Counted from the stretch's first letter, positions 9,899 to 21,084 are shown. The stretch is DNA of 64,000 bases from Pseudo-nitzschia pungens (GCA_037355855.1 CM074764.1:4340001-4404000), one strand, 5' to 3'. A program made the numbers and translations. Notes: a model not told the origin generated them from the letters alone.

Positions 9899-11371
9899 CC
9901 TATTCTTCTAACCAACGAACAGTACATACAAGGCATCCCCATGAAATCAAGACCACTACTAGCGCTACTAGATAGTGGTTCCTCCGGAACACTAATTAAC
10001 AAGCAAGCTCTACCATTTGGCACCATACTGATTCGAAGCAAGCATCAAGTCTTAACTACCACAGCAAATGGAAGCTTCAATACTACAGAATATGTTATCA
10101 TGAAGAACATCAAGCTACAAGAGTTTGGCAACTACACCATTGACCAACAAGAGGCAAGGCTCTTCCATTCCCCCAACTGCAGATATGATTTGATACTAGG
10201 CAGAGACTTCCTCCACCTAGCAAAGATCAATCTCCTATTCAAAGAAGGAGCAGTTCAGTGGATGGACAGAACTATTCCTATGAAGGACACCTCCCTATAC
10301 CATGACAACCATACCATGCTCATGGAAGAACTCGAAGATGCTGAACTCTTTGCTGATGATCTCTCCTTCGCAAATCCATACAAGTCCAAGCTAATACTAG
10401 ACCGAGCCTACCAAGAAACAGATCCATCGACAGTTGCACAACATCAGAGCCACATGTCCGCAGCAGAGCAGCAGCAGTTCCAAGCAATATTAAACAAGTA
10501 TCCAAACGTCTTCAATGGAGAATTAGGAAGGTATCCAAACAAGAAGATCTCCCTAAGACTGAAGCCCGGATCCAAGCCCATACACAAGAAGCCTTATCCA
10601 GTTGCATACAAACGAGAAGACATATTCAAAAGGGAGCTCCAGAATCTTTGTAATGACGGAGTCCTCAAACGTTGCACTGGACCGGCCGAATGGGCGTTTT
10701 CAACCTTCATAGTACCAAAGAAAGACAACAGGGTCGGATGAGTATCAGACTTTAGAGAACTCAATGAACTTCTTGAACGCAGACCTTATCCCATACCAAG
10801 GATACAAGACATCATGAACAAGCGGGGCAAGTACACCCACTTCACCAAGATTGACTTGTCCATGCAATATTACTGCTTTGAACTGGATGATGCAAGCAAA
10901 AAGCTCTGTACCATAGTCACCCCTTATGGTTGCTATGAATACCAAAGGCTACCAATGGGAGTTAAAGTCTCCCCGGATGTGGCGCAGCAGCTTATGGAAG
11001 ATATTCTACAAGACACTGACTGCACTGTTTATATTGATGATATTGGCATCTGGACCAATGGATCCTTTGACCTCCACATGAAGACCATTGACAAGATCCT
11101 TGACAGACTTAACCAGAATGGACTTAAATGCAACCCACTCAAGTGTGATTGGGCTGTACAAGAAACTGACTTCCTTGGATATTGGATGACTCCCACAGCA
11201 GTTAAGCCATGGAGAAAGAAGATTGAAGCCATCCTACGTATGGACCGACCTCACACTATCACTCAAGTCAAGTCCTTCCTTGGAGCAGTAGGATACTACA
11301 GAGACATGTGGCCTTGCAGATCTCATGTCTTAGCTCCCCTATTTGATATAACCGGAACGCCCAAGAAGCAG
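9899..11371 (+). pseudogene. pol: A1 pol, protease and reverse transcriptase part
   Basis: Continues A1 pol after the B2 array. It has the aspartic protease site A-L-L-D-S-G-S-S-G-T-L (near 9965), then RT with the catalytic Y-I-D-D-I-G-I-W near 11030. A TGA at 10739-10741 replaces the Trp of the R-W-V-S-D-F block seen in A2; the Arg before it is also changed to Gly. The frame is intact again to F-D-I-T-G-T-P-K, where the DNA transposon begins at 11372. The rest (RNase H, integrase) resumes at 32033. Confidence 0.9.
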
Positions 11372-11395
11372 CGTCCGAAAACTGTTTCGCGACCC
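11372..11395 (+). repeat. Left TIR of the DNA transposon
   Basis: Starts CGTCCGAAAACTGTTT and ends CGCGACCC. One mismatch against the reverse complement of 32009-32032. Confidence 0.9.
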
Positions 11396-11952
11396 CTCCC
11401 AAGAATTTATTTAGGGGGGTCACGATTTATTCCTGGCTCATTTTGACGTAGCTCGATTCCTAGCTCTCTCCTGATTCGCAACCCCAATCACGCCCCCGTT
11501 ACTACCTCAATTCCGAGAAAAAAATTCAAACAAGACCCAAATTTTTTTGTAAGACTCAAATATTTTTTCTTCAGTCACTTAATCAAATTAATCAATATTT
11601 TCAAAAAAATTATTTGTTGTCTCAAAATAATCCCCCCCTTCCCCCAATTTTTTTTCAATCTGACTCATTAATACCGACCCTACCATCATTATATATTATG
11701 AGACTGTTGCAGAAATTCACTCCCAAAAATTGATTTCTCGTCCCGACACAAAGTATTTCCCATCACACCCCTCAAGAAATTCATCACAAAAATCACAATT
11801 ATTACCCGAAGCCCAGGAATCGCGACCCCCATGAAATTTTTTTTTTAAACACTATGATGCAAAATATAAGTCTTTCTTTTGATAAATATTGATACTTCTC
11901 TAATAATTGTTTATTCTCTGTTCAATTTTCTCACACACTCACACACAAATTA
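11396..11952. other. AT-rich left subterminal region, no gene seen
   Basis: Contains homopolymer runs of A, T and C and no frame of note. Nothing recognised. Confidence 0.6.
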
Positions 11953-12230
11953 AGAAGTCGTCGTCCTCCTTGAAATCTTCGTTGTCATTGAAATCGTCGT
12001 TGCTCTTCGCTCCGATTGCCTTCGTCTTCGTTGTCCTCCCTGAAGTCGTCGTTGCTCTTTGCTTCGATTGTCTACGTCGTCCTTCTTGAAGTCGTTGTTG
12101 CTCTTCGCTTCAATTGTCTTCGTCGTCGTCCTTGAAGTCATCGTTGCGCTTCGCTCCGACCGCCCTCGTCATCCTCCCTGAAGTCGTCGTTCCTCTTCGC
12201 TTCGATCGTCTTCGTCCTCATGCACACCAC
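11953..12230. repeat. CTTCGTC-rich minisatellite, left cluster
   Basis: Imperfect repeats around the block GTCGTTGCTCTTCGCT followed by CCGATTG or TCGATTGTC and CTTCGTC. The same units occur in opposite orientation at 21330-21760. Not coding as far as can be seen. Confidence 0.8.
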
Positions 12231-12253
12231 ACAAATTTTGGTTCAAAAGATTT

Positions 12254-13846
12254 CTAAAGACTGGCCAACGCGATCTCATTACTGCCAGTAAAGTTCTCCT
12301 CATCTTCATTTACATCTAGCAAAGCTTGTAGCTCCGGACTAATGTATTCAGTAACTTCTTCCTCCTGCACCCAGTCCTCATCGAACGGACTGTTGTTGTT
12401 GTTATTGTTTACATTCTCGCGACGGAGCCTCTCTCTCAATCTTTCCTCACATTCTCTACCTGTTCTCGGATCTTTCCTCAGCACATCAATCTCCCTGCAC
12501 AAGTTATTGAACAGTGCTAGACCTTCCTTTGACCATGATTGCTCCTCTCCACTGTATTGGTCACAAAATTTCTTTTTCTTCTTCCTTCTCACAATCCTGC
12601 CACTGCCGTTCCTTTTTTGCTCAACATGATTCACCCAAACATCATACTCATTATGAATCATCATCAATGCAAATGCTTCATTGGTAACTGTGAATATTTC
12701 ACTTATCAAACATGTCTTCTTTCTGTGTCTGTAGTCCTTCTGTATTGGAGAGATGCTTGATAGAATCCGAGTCACAGTAGTAATAAAAATCCTCATTTTC
12801 ACTGTTGTTGTCATACCTTCTGTACTCTGGGTTAAGTCCCAGCTTCTTTCTACTAGTTCCATTACTACTAGTACTCTCCCGTATCACAATCTCCACTTTA
12901 CCCGGAAAGGAATCTGGCACAATGCCTTCACGATCAAGTGTGTCCTCTAGTAGGAGTACACAGCAGTAGAAAGTGTTAGAGTAGCAGGGGATATACCATC
13001 AATCACCACCAAGCAGTAATAGTAACCAATTTATTCACTTAGTAAGCACGTACCGAGATAGTGTTTTCTAGCCAAAGTTTGAGCATTGTGCCTCAGTGTG
13101 GCAACACCCTTGTACACCAACCTTCTGTTAAACCCATAAAAAATTTCAAATGGAATACCATGGGGTGGAACCACAGCTTTCGACGCAATCGCACTCTTCA
13201 AAATTGATTTGACCTTATTCTCATCCACAATAAACTTCAAGTTACGAAAACACCTATTTTCTATGTGCCGTGTCAACTGTGCTTCCAAACCCGCGTCATT
13301 CTGATGTTCTTTAAGTTTATCCAAATTCAGCTGTGTTGTCTCTAATTTTGCTTCACTTACGGTTCGTACCATCTGTGGCTTTGGCTTCTTCCCTGTTGCA
13401 GTTGCCTTCAGCGTGGGCTCTTCTTTTTTTGTATCCTCCCGCAGTATTGTCACATCCCTCTCTAAAGAAGCTACTATCTGCTGGCTCTCTTTTAGCTGTT
13501 GTAGCAATTCTTCGTAGGTGGGTCTGGGTGTTATTTTGGTACCGGTCGTACTAGTTCTTGGTGTAACAAGACCCGGTGCGGCGGGTTTGTTGGTTGGTGG
13601 TGTGGTACCAACCAAAACCTCGGTCGGGTTGTTCTTAGTTCTTTTATTTTTTTCCACACCACCACCTGAGGTGGGTGGTAGTTTTCGACTTGTCTTTGGG
13701 TTCGATTTCGTAGTGGTAGTACTAGTAGTATCAGCACCTGTATTAGCATTGGATACAATTTTTCCACTTCGATTCTTTCTCGGTGCATTGAAGTTGGTGG
13801 GTGCTTTGCTTGTTATTTCCTGATACTCTTCATATATGGTAGGCAT
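12254..13846 (-). CDS. DNA transposon gene, coiled-coil protein, unknown function (two exons, one frameshift)
   Basis: I do not recognise the family. The chosen start is ATG 13846 (M-P-T-I-Y-E-E-Y-Q). Exon 1 runs to 13054: a Thr/Pro/Lys-rich basic part, a heptad-like stretch around L-L-Q-Q-L-K-E-S-Q-Q-I-V-A-S-L-E, then a folded-looking end with F-E-I-F-Y-G-F-N-R-R-L-V-Y-K-G. A GTACGT donor and a CTAG acceptor define an intron 13053-12947 that keeps the frame. Exon 2 (12946-12254) shows a one-base frame change near 12760. It continues with E-A-F-A-L-M-M-I-H-N-E-Y-D, a poly-Lys patch, W-S-K-E-G-L-A-L-F-N-N-L and an acidic end. It is probably an accessory DNA-binding protein of the transposon (inference). 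Confidence 0.55.
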
Positions 13847-14036
13847 TTTTTCGGGCGTCGGGAGTAAAAAAAATATGTGAAGCCATAAAATTGTGAACAC
13901 AGTTTTTCCACTACTAACAAAAAACCTGTTAATCATTTTCCACCCACCATCCCCGCAACTTGTAATGGCATACACTTCACTATGGAAATTGTAGGTGACG
14001 TGGCCAAATGTTTAAGAGGATTCCCACCCGCGCCAT

Positions 14037-14358
14037 TGTTACGGTCTAGAGTAGAAATTCGGAGTGGTATGAAATAATTGTGAATGTTTAGATACTTTAC
14101 GAGATATTGTTACGTGAATTGAGAATGGAGACATATAAAATTTCGAGGTCGCGAGCATAGCCATGTCTTGGCATGCTCTGCCATAAATGTTGGTCTATTG
14201 TCGGTTCGCACGATTAGGCATATATCCTAATCTGGGACTCGACCATAATAATTAGAACACATGCCAAAATGTATTCATGACTCATAATATTCGATTCCCA
14301 TATGGGATTCGGTTAATTATTCAGTCGTGGCTTGAGCTAGCTACGCTAGCCCGTCACA
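14037..14358 (-). repeat. 3' LTR of A2
   Basis: 322 bp. In element sense it starts TGTGACGGGCTAGC and ends CGTAACA. It has G where the 5' LTR has A, in GGTCGCGAGC. Confidence 0.95.
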
Positions 14359-14388
14359 TAGTGCCCCATGATTAACCTAATTCCATAG

Positions 14389-17300
14389 TTAAGCTGTCCA
14401 ATGGATTGCTGAGTCGTCGGAGTTGGAACTGTCCGTGTCCGTTGGTTCCTTATATGGGGTTAGCTTTCGGACGTTGATTGTTTCAATGATCGATGGAGCC
14501 TTCTGGATCTTAACAGTGCCGTTATCGTGTACTTGGGTAATAGTGAATGGTCCTGTCTTGCGAGGCTGTAGCTTGTCTGGATCGTGCTCTTTTATCCATA
14601 CCTTCTCGTTGGGTTGAAAGGTATGTTCCTTGCGCTTGGCATTGTCTCTGAGCAGAGCCTTGTTAATACCTTGTTGTCGTAGCTGCTGTAAAGCTAACAG
14701 GTTGGATGTTAGTGGTAGATCAATCAACATGTCCCGATTGAATACTATGGACCCTGGGGATGCCTGTAAGGCAGCATTGACAGCACATCGAGAGGCATGC
14801 ATGCAAGTTGCCAGGGCATTATCCATAAGCTGACTGGCTCTGGTGTTGACTTGAGGGGGATTCACATGAACTAGGACTCTGAGAATATCAGCAACTGTAT
14901 GATGGACTCTTTCACAGATGGCATTTGACTGGGGATTCTTCACTGTGGTTGGAATGGACTGAATCCCATACTGCTTGAGTGTGGTCTGGAACTCAGCTCC
15001 CAAGAACTCACCACCATTGTCATGGACACACCTGATAGGTCTTGGGTATCTTGAGAGCCAACAGTTCTTGAACTGGTCTGAGACGTGTTGCGAAGACTTG
15101 TCTCTGATTCGGATGATCTCCAGTAAGTTGGTGACTGGATCAATACAAGTTAGGGCTTTGAAGTTGTAGTTCTTGCCCTGAGCTGTAATCTTCCATGGAC
15201 CTATAAGGTCCACATGTACTTCGTGAAAAGGGGACAGTGGCGCTTCTTTTGGTGGTAGTTTACCATATTGGGAGTTCTGGTTCTTATATTTGATGCAATG
15301 GTCTGGGCATACATAGGACTTGCATAAACTGGTTAGATTATCAGCATAGAACCGGGCTGATATAGTCTGTTGTAATCTGGTGGATCCACAATGACCCAAC
15401 AGGAGATGGTACCATTTGATGGTATCATTAATAAGAGATGCTGGTATGTAGATTCGCCAGCATTCGGGATTGGATTGGTTCGCGTAACAAAGTATCTGGT
15501 TGCCTTCTAATTCTTGGTAGAAGAAGGCTTTTGATTGGATCTTAAACTTGATGGTTGGGTCCTTCTGTTGATGAAGATAGATGTTGGAGTAGTTCACCGG
15601 GCATTCTAAGTCTTGGTTGTTAGGAAGGTTGATAAGACACTCATTGTTCAGCAAACAGGAGTGTAATTCCTGGTCTGCGTCATTGCATAAGTGCTGTAAT
15701 AGGTTCGGGAACTCTGCTAGAAACAGTTCTTCATCTTGCTTGGGGACTTCAAGTTTCAGAAAATCAATAAGAGTGCCCTTACCAAGGGCTTCTTTCTTCC
15801 CCACAGTAGGGGGATCCATCCGGGGGAGCCTGGAGAAGGCATCAGCAAGAACATTCTTCTTGCCTTCAACATAGGTGAGATTGACACCAAATTCTTCAAG
15901 GAATAGTCTCCACCGGAGGACTCGTTGGACCGATAGGGTTCTGAACGTAAGGTTCTTATGGTCAGTGTATACGTTGATGACTCCACCGAGGAGCATCTTT
16001 CTGTACTCTTTGCAGCAGAGTACTATGGCTAGGAGTTCTTTCTCCATAGTAGTGTAGTTCTTTTGGGCATCAGATAGTTTCTTGGACCAGTATGCGATGG
16101 GCTTGCCATCCTGTAGTATGGCGGCACCAAGCTGTAGGTCTGAGGCATCAGTGTACAGTTCAAAGGGCTTGTTAAGGTCTGGATAGGTGTTCAGCGCATC
16201 TGCTGCAACCATTGCTTTCATTTCTTGAAAGGCTTTGTTTTGAGCAGGTCCCCAAGTGAAGGCTGAAGGCGCTTTCCTTTGCTTGCCTTTGATGGCAGCT
16301 GCCTGAGGAGTCTTGGGGGTCCCAGTGATATCAAAGAGAGGAGATAGGACATGAGATCTTCGGGGCCACATGTCTCTGTAGTATCCAACTGCTCCTAGAA
16401 AGGATTTGACTTGGGTTATAGTTCGAGGTCTATCCATCCGCAGAATGGCTTCAATCTTCTTGCGCCATGGTTTAACTGCTGTGGGAGTCATCCAGTAGCC
16501 TAGGAAGTCAGTCTCTTGTACGGCCCAATCACATTTGAGTGGATTGCATTTAAGTCCATTTCGGTTGAGTCGGTCTAGGATCTTGTCGATAGTCTTCATG
16601 TGTAGATCAAAGGAGCCATTGGTCCAAATGCCAATATCATCGATATAAACAGTGCAGTCAGTGTCTTGTAGGATATCTTCCATTAGTTGCTGGGCAACGT
16701 CTGGAGAAACCTTGACACCCATTGGTAGTCTTTGATATTCATAGCAGCCATATGGCGTCACTATGGTACAGAGTTTCTTGCTTGCATCATCCAGTTCAAA
16801 GCAGTAGTATTGCATGGACAAGTCAATCTTGGTGAAGTGAGTGTACTTGCCCCTCTTGTTCATGATATCCTGTATCCGGGGAATTGGATAAGGACGTCTT
16901 TCAAGCAGTTCATTGAGTTCTCTGAAGTCTGATACCCATCGGACCCTGTTGTCTTTCTTTGGTACTATAAAGGTTGGGAATGCCCATTCGGCCGGTCCAG
17001 TGCAACGCTTGAGTACTCCATCATTACAAAGATTCTGGAGCTCCCTTTTGAATAGGTCTTCTCTTTTGTATGCAACTGGATAGGGCTTTTTGTGTATAGG
17101 TTTGGATCCGGGCTTCAGTCTTAGAGAGATCTTCTTGTGTGGATACTTCCCTAATTCTCCATTGAAGACGTTGGGGTACTTGCTTAGTATTGCTTGGAAC
17201 TGTTGTTGCTCTGTCGTGGACATGTGGGACTGCTGCTGTGCGACTGTCGATGGGTCTGTTTCTTGGTAGGCTCTGTCTAGGATCACCTTGGACTTGTATG

Positions 17301-18279
17301 GATTGGCAAAGGAGAGGTCATCAGCAAAGAGTTCGGCGTCTTCTAGTTCTTCCATGAGTAAGGTGTAGTTGGTCTCATGATATAGAGATGTGTCCTTCAT
17401 AGGAATGGTTCGATCCATCCACTGAACTGCTCCTTCTTTGAATAGGAGATTGATCTTTGCTAGGTGGAGGAAGTCCCTGCCTAGTATTAAATCGTATCTA
17501 CAGTTGGGGGAATGGAAGAGTCTTGCCTCTTGCTGGTTTATGGTGTAGTTGCCAAACTCTTGTAGTTTGAGGTTCTTCATGATGATGTATTCTGTAGTAT
17601 CGAAGCTTCCATTTGCTGTCGTAGTTAGGACTCGATGCTTGCTTCTTATTGGCATGGTGCCAAATGGTAGGGCTCGTTTGTTGATTAGAGTTCCGGATGA
17701 TCCACTATCTAGGAGGGCTAGTAGTGGTCGTGATTTCGTTGGTATGCCTTGTATGTACTGAACTGTAGTTAAAAGAATAGGAGCCACGTTGCTCTTATTC
17801 GGGGATGCCTGTTCTGCTGGATTTCCAGCAGTCGACAGCAGCTTTAAATAATTTTGCTCCAGCGCACCTCCTTTGGTGTAGTCTTTGGAGTTTCCGGGAT
17901 TGCAATAGAGATTTTTTGCTGTACCGGTAGACCAATTTCTTGCCAGGGACAAGAGTGGTCTATTTATTGCTGCTGTACTATCTTTTGCGTCTATTGTACC
18001 CTTGGATCGATTCGTTTGTCGATTCGTATCCGTTGTATCGTTCGTTCCGGAGAATCGAACTGTTTTTGTTGTTGCTGCGTTTGCAGGCTTTGCTGAGCGC
18101 TCAACAGGAATACTCCATCCTGTAGGTTCCTTCCCCTCTTTATCTGGGAGATCTCCTCCATGCGTCATCCCAGACAGCAGGGCTGTGCTGGCATCCAGTT
18201 CCTGGGGAGCTGGAGGCAAGGTGATTGCTGGTTTTGGTGAAGCCCGGGGCTTCTTGTTAGGCCTGGGGCCTTTGGAGAA
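14389..18279 (-). CDS. pol: A2 Pol: protease, RT, RNase H, integrase
   Basis: Open from the codon after the gag UGA (18279) to 14389, about 1296 codons. Counting from 18219, the order is: spacer; protease A-L-L-D-S-G-S-S-G-T-L (about residue 170); RT with Y-I-D-D-I-G-I-W (about 525); RNase H with Y-T-D-A-S-D-L-Q-L-G-A and A-D-A-F-S-R-L-P; integrase zinc motif H-L-L-L-G-H-C ... C-P-D-H-C (about 940-990); and the catalytic triad D (H-V-D-L-I-G-P-W), D (H-D-N-G-G-E-F) and E (A-I-C-E-R-V-H) near 1000, 1066 and 1098. An SH3-like end with P-R-K-T-G-P-F follows. There is no ATG near its beginning, consistent with expression only as a Gag-Pol fusion. Confidence 0.94.
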   Translation of the reverse strand, partial: FSKGPRPNKKPRASPKPAITLPPAPQELDASTALLSGMTHGGDLPDKEGKEPTGWSIPVERSAKPANAATTKTVRFSGTNDTTDTNRQTNRSKGTIDAKDSTAAINRPLLSLARNWSTGTAKNLYCNPGNSKDYTKGGALEQNYLKLLSTAGNPAEQASPNKSNVAPILLTTVQYIQGIPTKSRPLLALLDSGSSGTLINKRALPFGTMPIRSKHRVLTTTANGSFDTTEYIIMKNLKLQEFGNYTINQQEARLFHSPNCRYDLILGRDFLHLAKINLLFKEGAVQWMDRTIPMKDTSLYHETNYTLLMEELEDAELFADDLSFANPYKSKVILDRAYQETDPSTVAQQQSHMSTTEQQQFQAILSKYPNVFNGELGKYPHKKISLRLKPGSKPIHKKPYPVAYKREDLFKRELQNLCNDGVLKRCTGPAEWAFPTFIVPKKDNRVRWVSDFRELNELLERRPYPIPRIQDIMNKRGKYTHFTKIDLSMQYYCFELDDASKKLCTIVTPYGCYEYQRLPMGVKVSPDVAQQLMEDILQDTDCTVYIDDIGIWTNGSFDLHMKTIDKILDRLNRNGLKCNPLKCDWAVQETDFLGYWMTPTAVKPWRKKIEAILRMDRPRTITQVKSFLGAVGYYRDMWPRRSHVLSPLFDITGTPKTPQAAAIKGKQRKAPSAFTWGPAQNKAFQEMKAMVAADALNTYPDLNKPFELYTDASDLQLGAAILQDGKPIAYWSKKLSDAQKNYTTMEKELLAIVLCCKEYRKMLLGGVINVYTDHKNLTFRTLSVQRVLRWRLFLEEFGVNLTYVEGKKNVLADAFSRLPRMDPPTVGKKEALGKGTLIDFLKLEVPKQDEELFLAEFPNLLQHLCNDADQELHSCLLNNECLINLPNNQDLECPVNYSNIYLHQQKDPTIKFKIQSKAFFYQELEGNQILCYANQSNPECWRIYIPASLINDTIKWYHLLLGHCGSTRLQQTISARFYADNLTSLCKSYVCPDHCIKYKNQNSQYGKLPPKEAPLSPFHEVHVDLIGPWKITAQGKNYNFKALTCIDPVTNLLEIIRIRDKSSQHVSDQFKNCWLSRYPRPIRCVHDNGGEFLGAEFQTTLKQYGIQSIPTTVKNPQSNAICERVHHTVADILRVLVHVNPPQVNTRASQLMDNALATCMHASRCAVNAALQASPGSIVFNRDMLIDLPLTSNLLALQQLRQQGINKALLRDNAKRKEHTFQPNEKVWIKEHDPDKLQPRKTGPFTITQVHDNGTVKIQKAPSIIETINVRKLTPYKEPTDTDSSNSDDSAIHWTA

Positions 18280-19329
18280 TCAGGGGAGCCAAATGAGGTC
18301 CCCATCAATGCTCCTTTCGGTTCGACCACCATGGTTGGCATGGTATTCTTCAATTGCTGCTTCCCGAGCTGCGTTGATATGGGCTTGAAAGGTCTCATTG
18401 CTTCCGGGGATCATGAGAGCTGTCTGAGCGTGGAAGGACTCTGTTGGTTGGTTGTTTCCGGAGGTCTTGTTGTAGTTTTTGGAGAACCGGTTCTTCGGAC
18501 ACTCAGACCAATCATGGTTGTGACCCGGGATCCTACAAGGGTTTGATTTCTTCTTGTTGTTGTTTCCCTTGTTGGTATGCGAGTTGCGCTTGCGAGAGTT
18601 GTTATTGCTGTTGGAATTGTTCGAGCGCTTCTGTTGTTTGTTGTTATTCTTGTTATTCTTCTTGTTGGCTTGGCGTTCGTGGCAGCTCATGTGATCCACA
18701 ATGTGTTGGACTGTGGTATCTTCGTGAATCCCATTGTGGATAATGCCATAGCTCTCGATCCATGCGGATGGGAAAGAGTGCAACAGAATGGTGAGTTTCT
18801 CCACCTTGGAGAGAGGAGCGCTGCTTCCATCAAGCTTCTGGGTGTATTTCATGAGGACAAGGATCCGGTCTGCATGTTCCTTGCATGTCATTGACGGCGT
18901 CTTTCGGCATTCCGCGCTTCGTAGATAGGTGTGCATGATATCTCTGGCATCTCTGGCGTTGCAGTAGAGCTTGGTGAAGTCCAGGAACGCTTGGTCATAT
19001 CCACCAATTTCTTCTTGAGAGTATTGGTATTCTTCTGGATCCAGTGGATCCTTGATCATATCATTCCACTTGCTCTGCGCGTCAGTAGTAAGACAACGAC
19101 TGAAGTGGGTGAGATAGATCTCTATGGGCAATCTTAGAAGCTTGGCGGCGTTTCGGAAAGACTCCTCCACAAAGAGCAGCTCCTCTAGTCCCCCGGTCTC
19201 CGTGAACAGGGGGACCTTCATGCTGTCGGTTCGGTCCTCGTCGACATTGTACAGGGTGAAGAGCTTAGGCTTGGTTCGATCGAAGGAGCTCTTGTAGGCA
19301 ATTGGGGGGTCTCTGTAGATGCCGGCCAT
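18280..19329 (-). CDS. gag: A2 Gag
   Basis: 349 residues from the ATG of M-A-G-I-Y-R-D-P-P. There is a capsid-like part, then a very basic Asn/Lys/Arg linker (about residues 215-255: K-K-N-N-K-N-N-N-K-Q-Q-K-R), then the zinc motif C-R-I-P-G-H-N-H-D-W-S-E-C, and the conserved end H-G-G-R-T-E-R-S-I-D-G. It ends at TGA (18282-18280) in the context CTC-CCC-TGA-TTC. The codons after the stop remain open in the same frame into Pol, so some ribosomes may read through to make Gag-Pol. Confidence 0.93.
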   Translation of the reverse strand: MAGIYRDPPIAYKSSFDRTKPKLFTLYNVDEDRTDSMKVPLFTETGGLEELLFVEESFRNAAKLLRLPIEIYLTHFSRCLTTDAQSKWNDMIKDPLDPEEYQYSQEEIGGYDQAFLDFTKLYCNARDARDIMHTYLRSAECRKTPSMTCKEHADRILVLMKYTQKLDGSSAPLSKVEKLTILLHSFPSAWIESYGIIHNGIHEDTTVQHIVDHMSCHERQANKKNNKNNNKQQKRSNNSNSNNNSRKRNSHTNKGNNNKKKSNPCRIPGHNHDWSECPKNRFSKNYNKTSGNNQPTESFHAQTALMIPGSNETFQAHINAAREAAIEEYHANHGGRTERSIDGDLIWLP

Positions 19330-19441
19330 GTTGCTTGTTGGAGATACAAGGTGCCTGTTTTGTTGAGGATAAGGGAGGTTTGGTTTGAATTCAGTACTGA
19401 GTTCTACTGTTTCTACTGTAAAGCACAAACAGTAATTACTG

Positions 19442-19763
19442 TGTTACGGTCTAGAGTAGAAATTCGGAGTGGTATGAAATAATTGTGAATGTTTAGATAC
19501 TTTACGAGATATTGTTACGTGAATTGAGAATGGAGACATATAAAATTTCGAGGTCGCAAGCATAGCCATGTCTTGGCATGCTCTGCCATAAATGTTGGTC
19601 TATTGTCGGTTCGCACGATTAGGCATATATCCTAATCTGGGACTCGACCATAATAATTAGAACACATGCCAAAATGTATTCATGACTCATAATATTCGAT
19701 TCCCATATGGGATTCGGTTAATTATTCAGTCGTGGCTTGAGCTAGCTACGCTAGCCCGTCACA
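19442..19763 (-). repeat. 5' LTR of A2
   Basis: 322 bp. The palindrome CAGTAATTACTG (19430-19441) abuts its inner edge at the primer-binding position, with no TGG-type tRNA complement. Confidence 0.95.
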
Positions 19764-19768
19764 GCCAT

Positions 19769-20227
19769 AATTTTTTTCTATCCACCTGTGCACATCTCTG
19801 TTCATTCTCTACTGTACCCATATTCACTACTGATTGTATTGTTGGCTCTACTATTCCCTGCTGTACAGTAGGCAAAAATTACTAGTAGTACTACTACTAC
19901 ATAAGTATACCAGCAGTAGCAGTTCAACTATGACTACCAGCGATAGTACCGGCAGTGATAGATTCACATATATAATGACATTATCCATGGCTAGAGCAAA
20001 AGGATTGTACAGTCTCTGTGGTACCAATATGGTCATATGGGTCAGATGTGGTAGGATCGAGTCCTTCACAAGAAATATATTTTCTTTGCCGATGGGCTGG
20101 ACTACTATTTTTTTTGTCAAATTTTTCATCCTGCTTTATTCTATTTCATATTCTTGGACATACTAGTAACCAAACAATCACCATTATCTTACATAGCCAC
20201 TTGTGTCGTATCTGTGCATTTTTAACG
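19769..20227. other. Intergenic region of the DNA transposon, between divergent genes
   Basis: This lies between the plus-strand gene at 20228 and, across the A2 insertion, the minus-strand gene starting at 13846. It is probably a divergent promoter region. No other feature recognised. Confidence 0.45.
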
Positions 20228-21084
20228 ATGGAAGACAAGAAAATATTGGACAACGTTCAGGAAAAAAGCATATTTTGGGGTGGATTTTGGTCAACTGAGG
20301 ATTTTTTTTTACAAATCAAGTGTCACATCCAAAATATAAGTGGCACCCAGTTTATTCCTTTTTTAGTATTCTAATAGATGGATATACTAACCATTATTCA
20401 GTGTGGAATACAAAAAATCTAGTACAATCTGACCCATCCACAGGAAATATGCACATTCTGTGGTGTAAACTTCAGTTTTGCAGCACCTATGGCGATATGA
20501 AAAAGCAAGAAAAAAGTCCCGGCTTTATTAACTTTTTGGGTTCCTACGACGACATCATTCCGAGAACAAGTACTAAATTGAATTTTGAGTCCGATTGGGA
20601 CTATCAGAGAAAGAAAGGACCAAAACTCACATTTCTGGTTGATCCCGCTTTCGACCTATATAGAGAAAGAATTGGTGATCAATTAATCAATGCTGGCAAT
20701 TGGTTTAAGGAGAACAAATGTGAAGAGACAGGACCATATCACACACAAACTGTGGAAGATTATTTCGATAGGAACTTCGGTGGTGCTTCGATGGCAACGA
20801 ATGGGAATTTCAAATATGAAGATATCAAGAGTGTGTCCCCCTCTGTAATAGAAGATTTGACAGAGAAACAAATGGAAGAGATCGTTCAGAAGGAGACTGA
20901 TGGTATGACAACAAAAGAAAAAGGGTTGTTCCGACGCTCGGTGAATGCTGTGATGGGTAAGCAGCAGTGCGATCGCTACATTTTTACGTGATTTGCAACC
21001 GTTGTTACCTTTTCTCTAACGCCTTTGTCTTTCATCTTCTTGGCATTTTCTGGCCTTGTAGTTCGTTTGCGGCCGAGCCTGTGA
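20228..21084 (+). CDS. DNA transposon gene of unknown function (frameshifted, spliced)
   Basis: Not recognised. The start is ATG 20228 (M-E-D-K-K-I-L-D-N-V-Q-E). In the T9 run at 20302-20310 the reading frame must shift by one to continue into S-H-P-K-Y-K-W-H-P-V-Y-S-F-F, which then stays open. Later blocks are G-N-M-H-I-L-W-C-K-L and F-L-G-S-Y-D-D-I-I-P. The C-terminal end is charged (I-E-D-L-T-E-K-Q-M-E-E-I-V). A GTAAG donor at 20957 and TTGTAG acceptor at 21061 remove a 105-bp intron and give a short last exon ending at TGA 21082-21084. It is divergent from the coiled-coil gene. Role in transposition unknown. Confidence 0.5.

Larger units (their letters stand above)
14037..19763 (-). mobile_element. 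Near-intact Ty3/gypsy element A2
   Basis: 5727 bp with 322-bp LTRs (14037-14358 and 19442-19763) differing at one position by eye. GCCAT is duplicated at 14032-14036 and 19764-19768. Gag and Pol are open apart from one in-frame UGA between them. It sits between the divergent genes of the DNA transposon, so it does not break a coding region. It is the best candidate in the window for an autonomous gypsy copy and a possible pol donor for the B elements. Confidence 0.95.

Noticed and set aside
10739..10741. UGA as a sense codon in general (several TGA stops interrupt TE frames)
   Set aside because: Other stops (TAA 22482, TAG in the gypsy relic) also occur, and the RT and B3 cases are single substitutions of Trp or Arg codons. 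Only the gag-pol UGA is shared between copies.
11361..11371. 8-bp target duplication for the DNA transposon
   Set aside because: AAGCAG on the left and AGACCC on the right share only AG; no 8-bp match, so the class cannot be set by duplication length.
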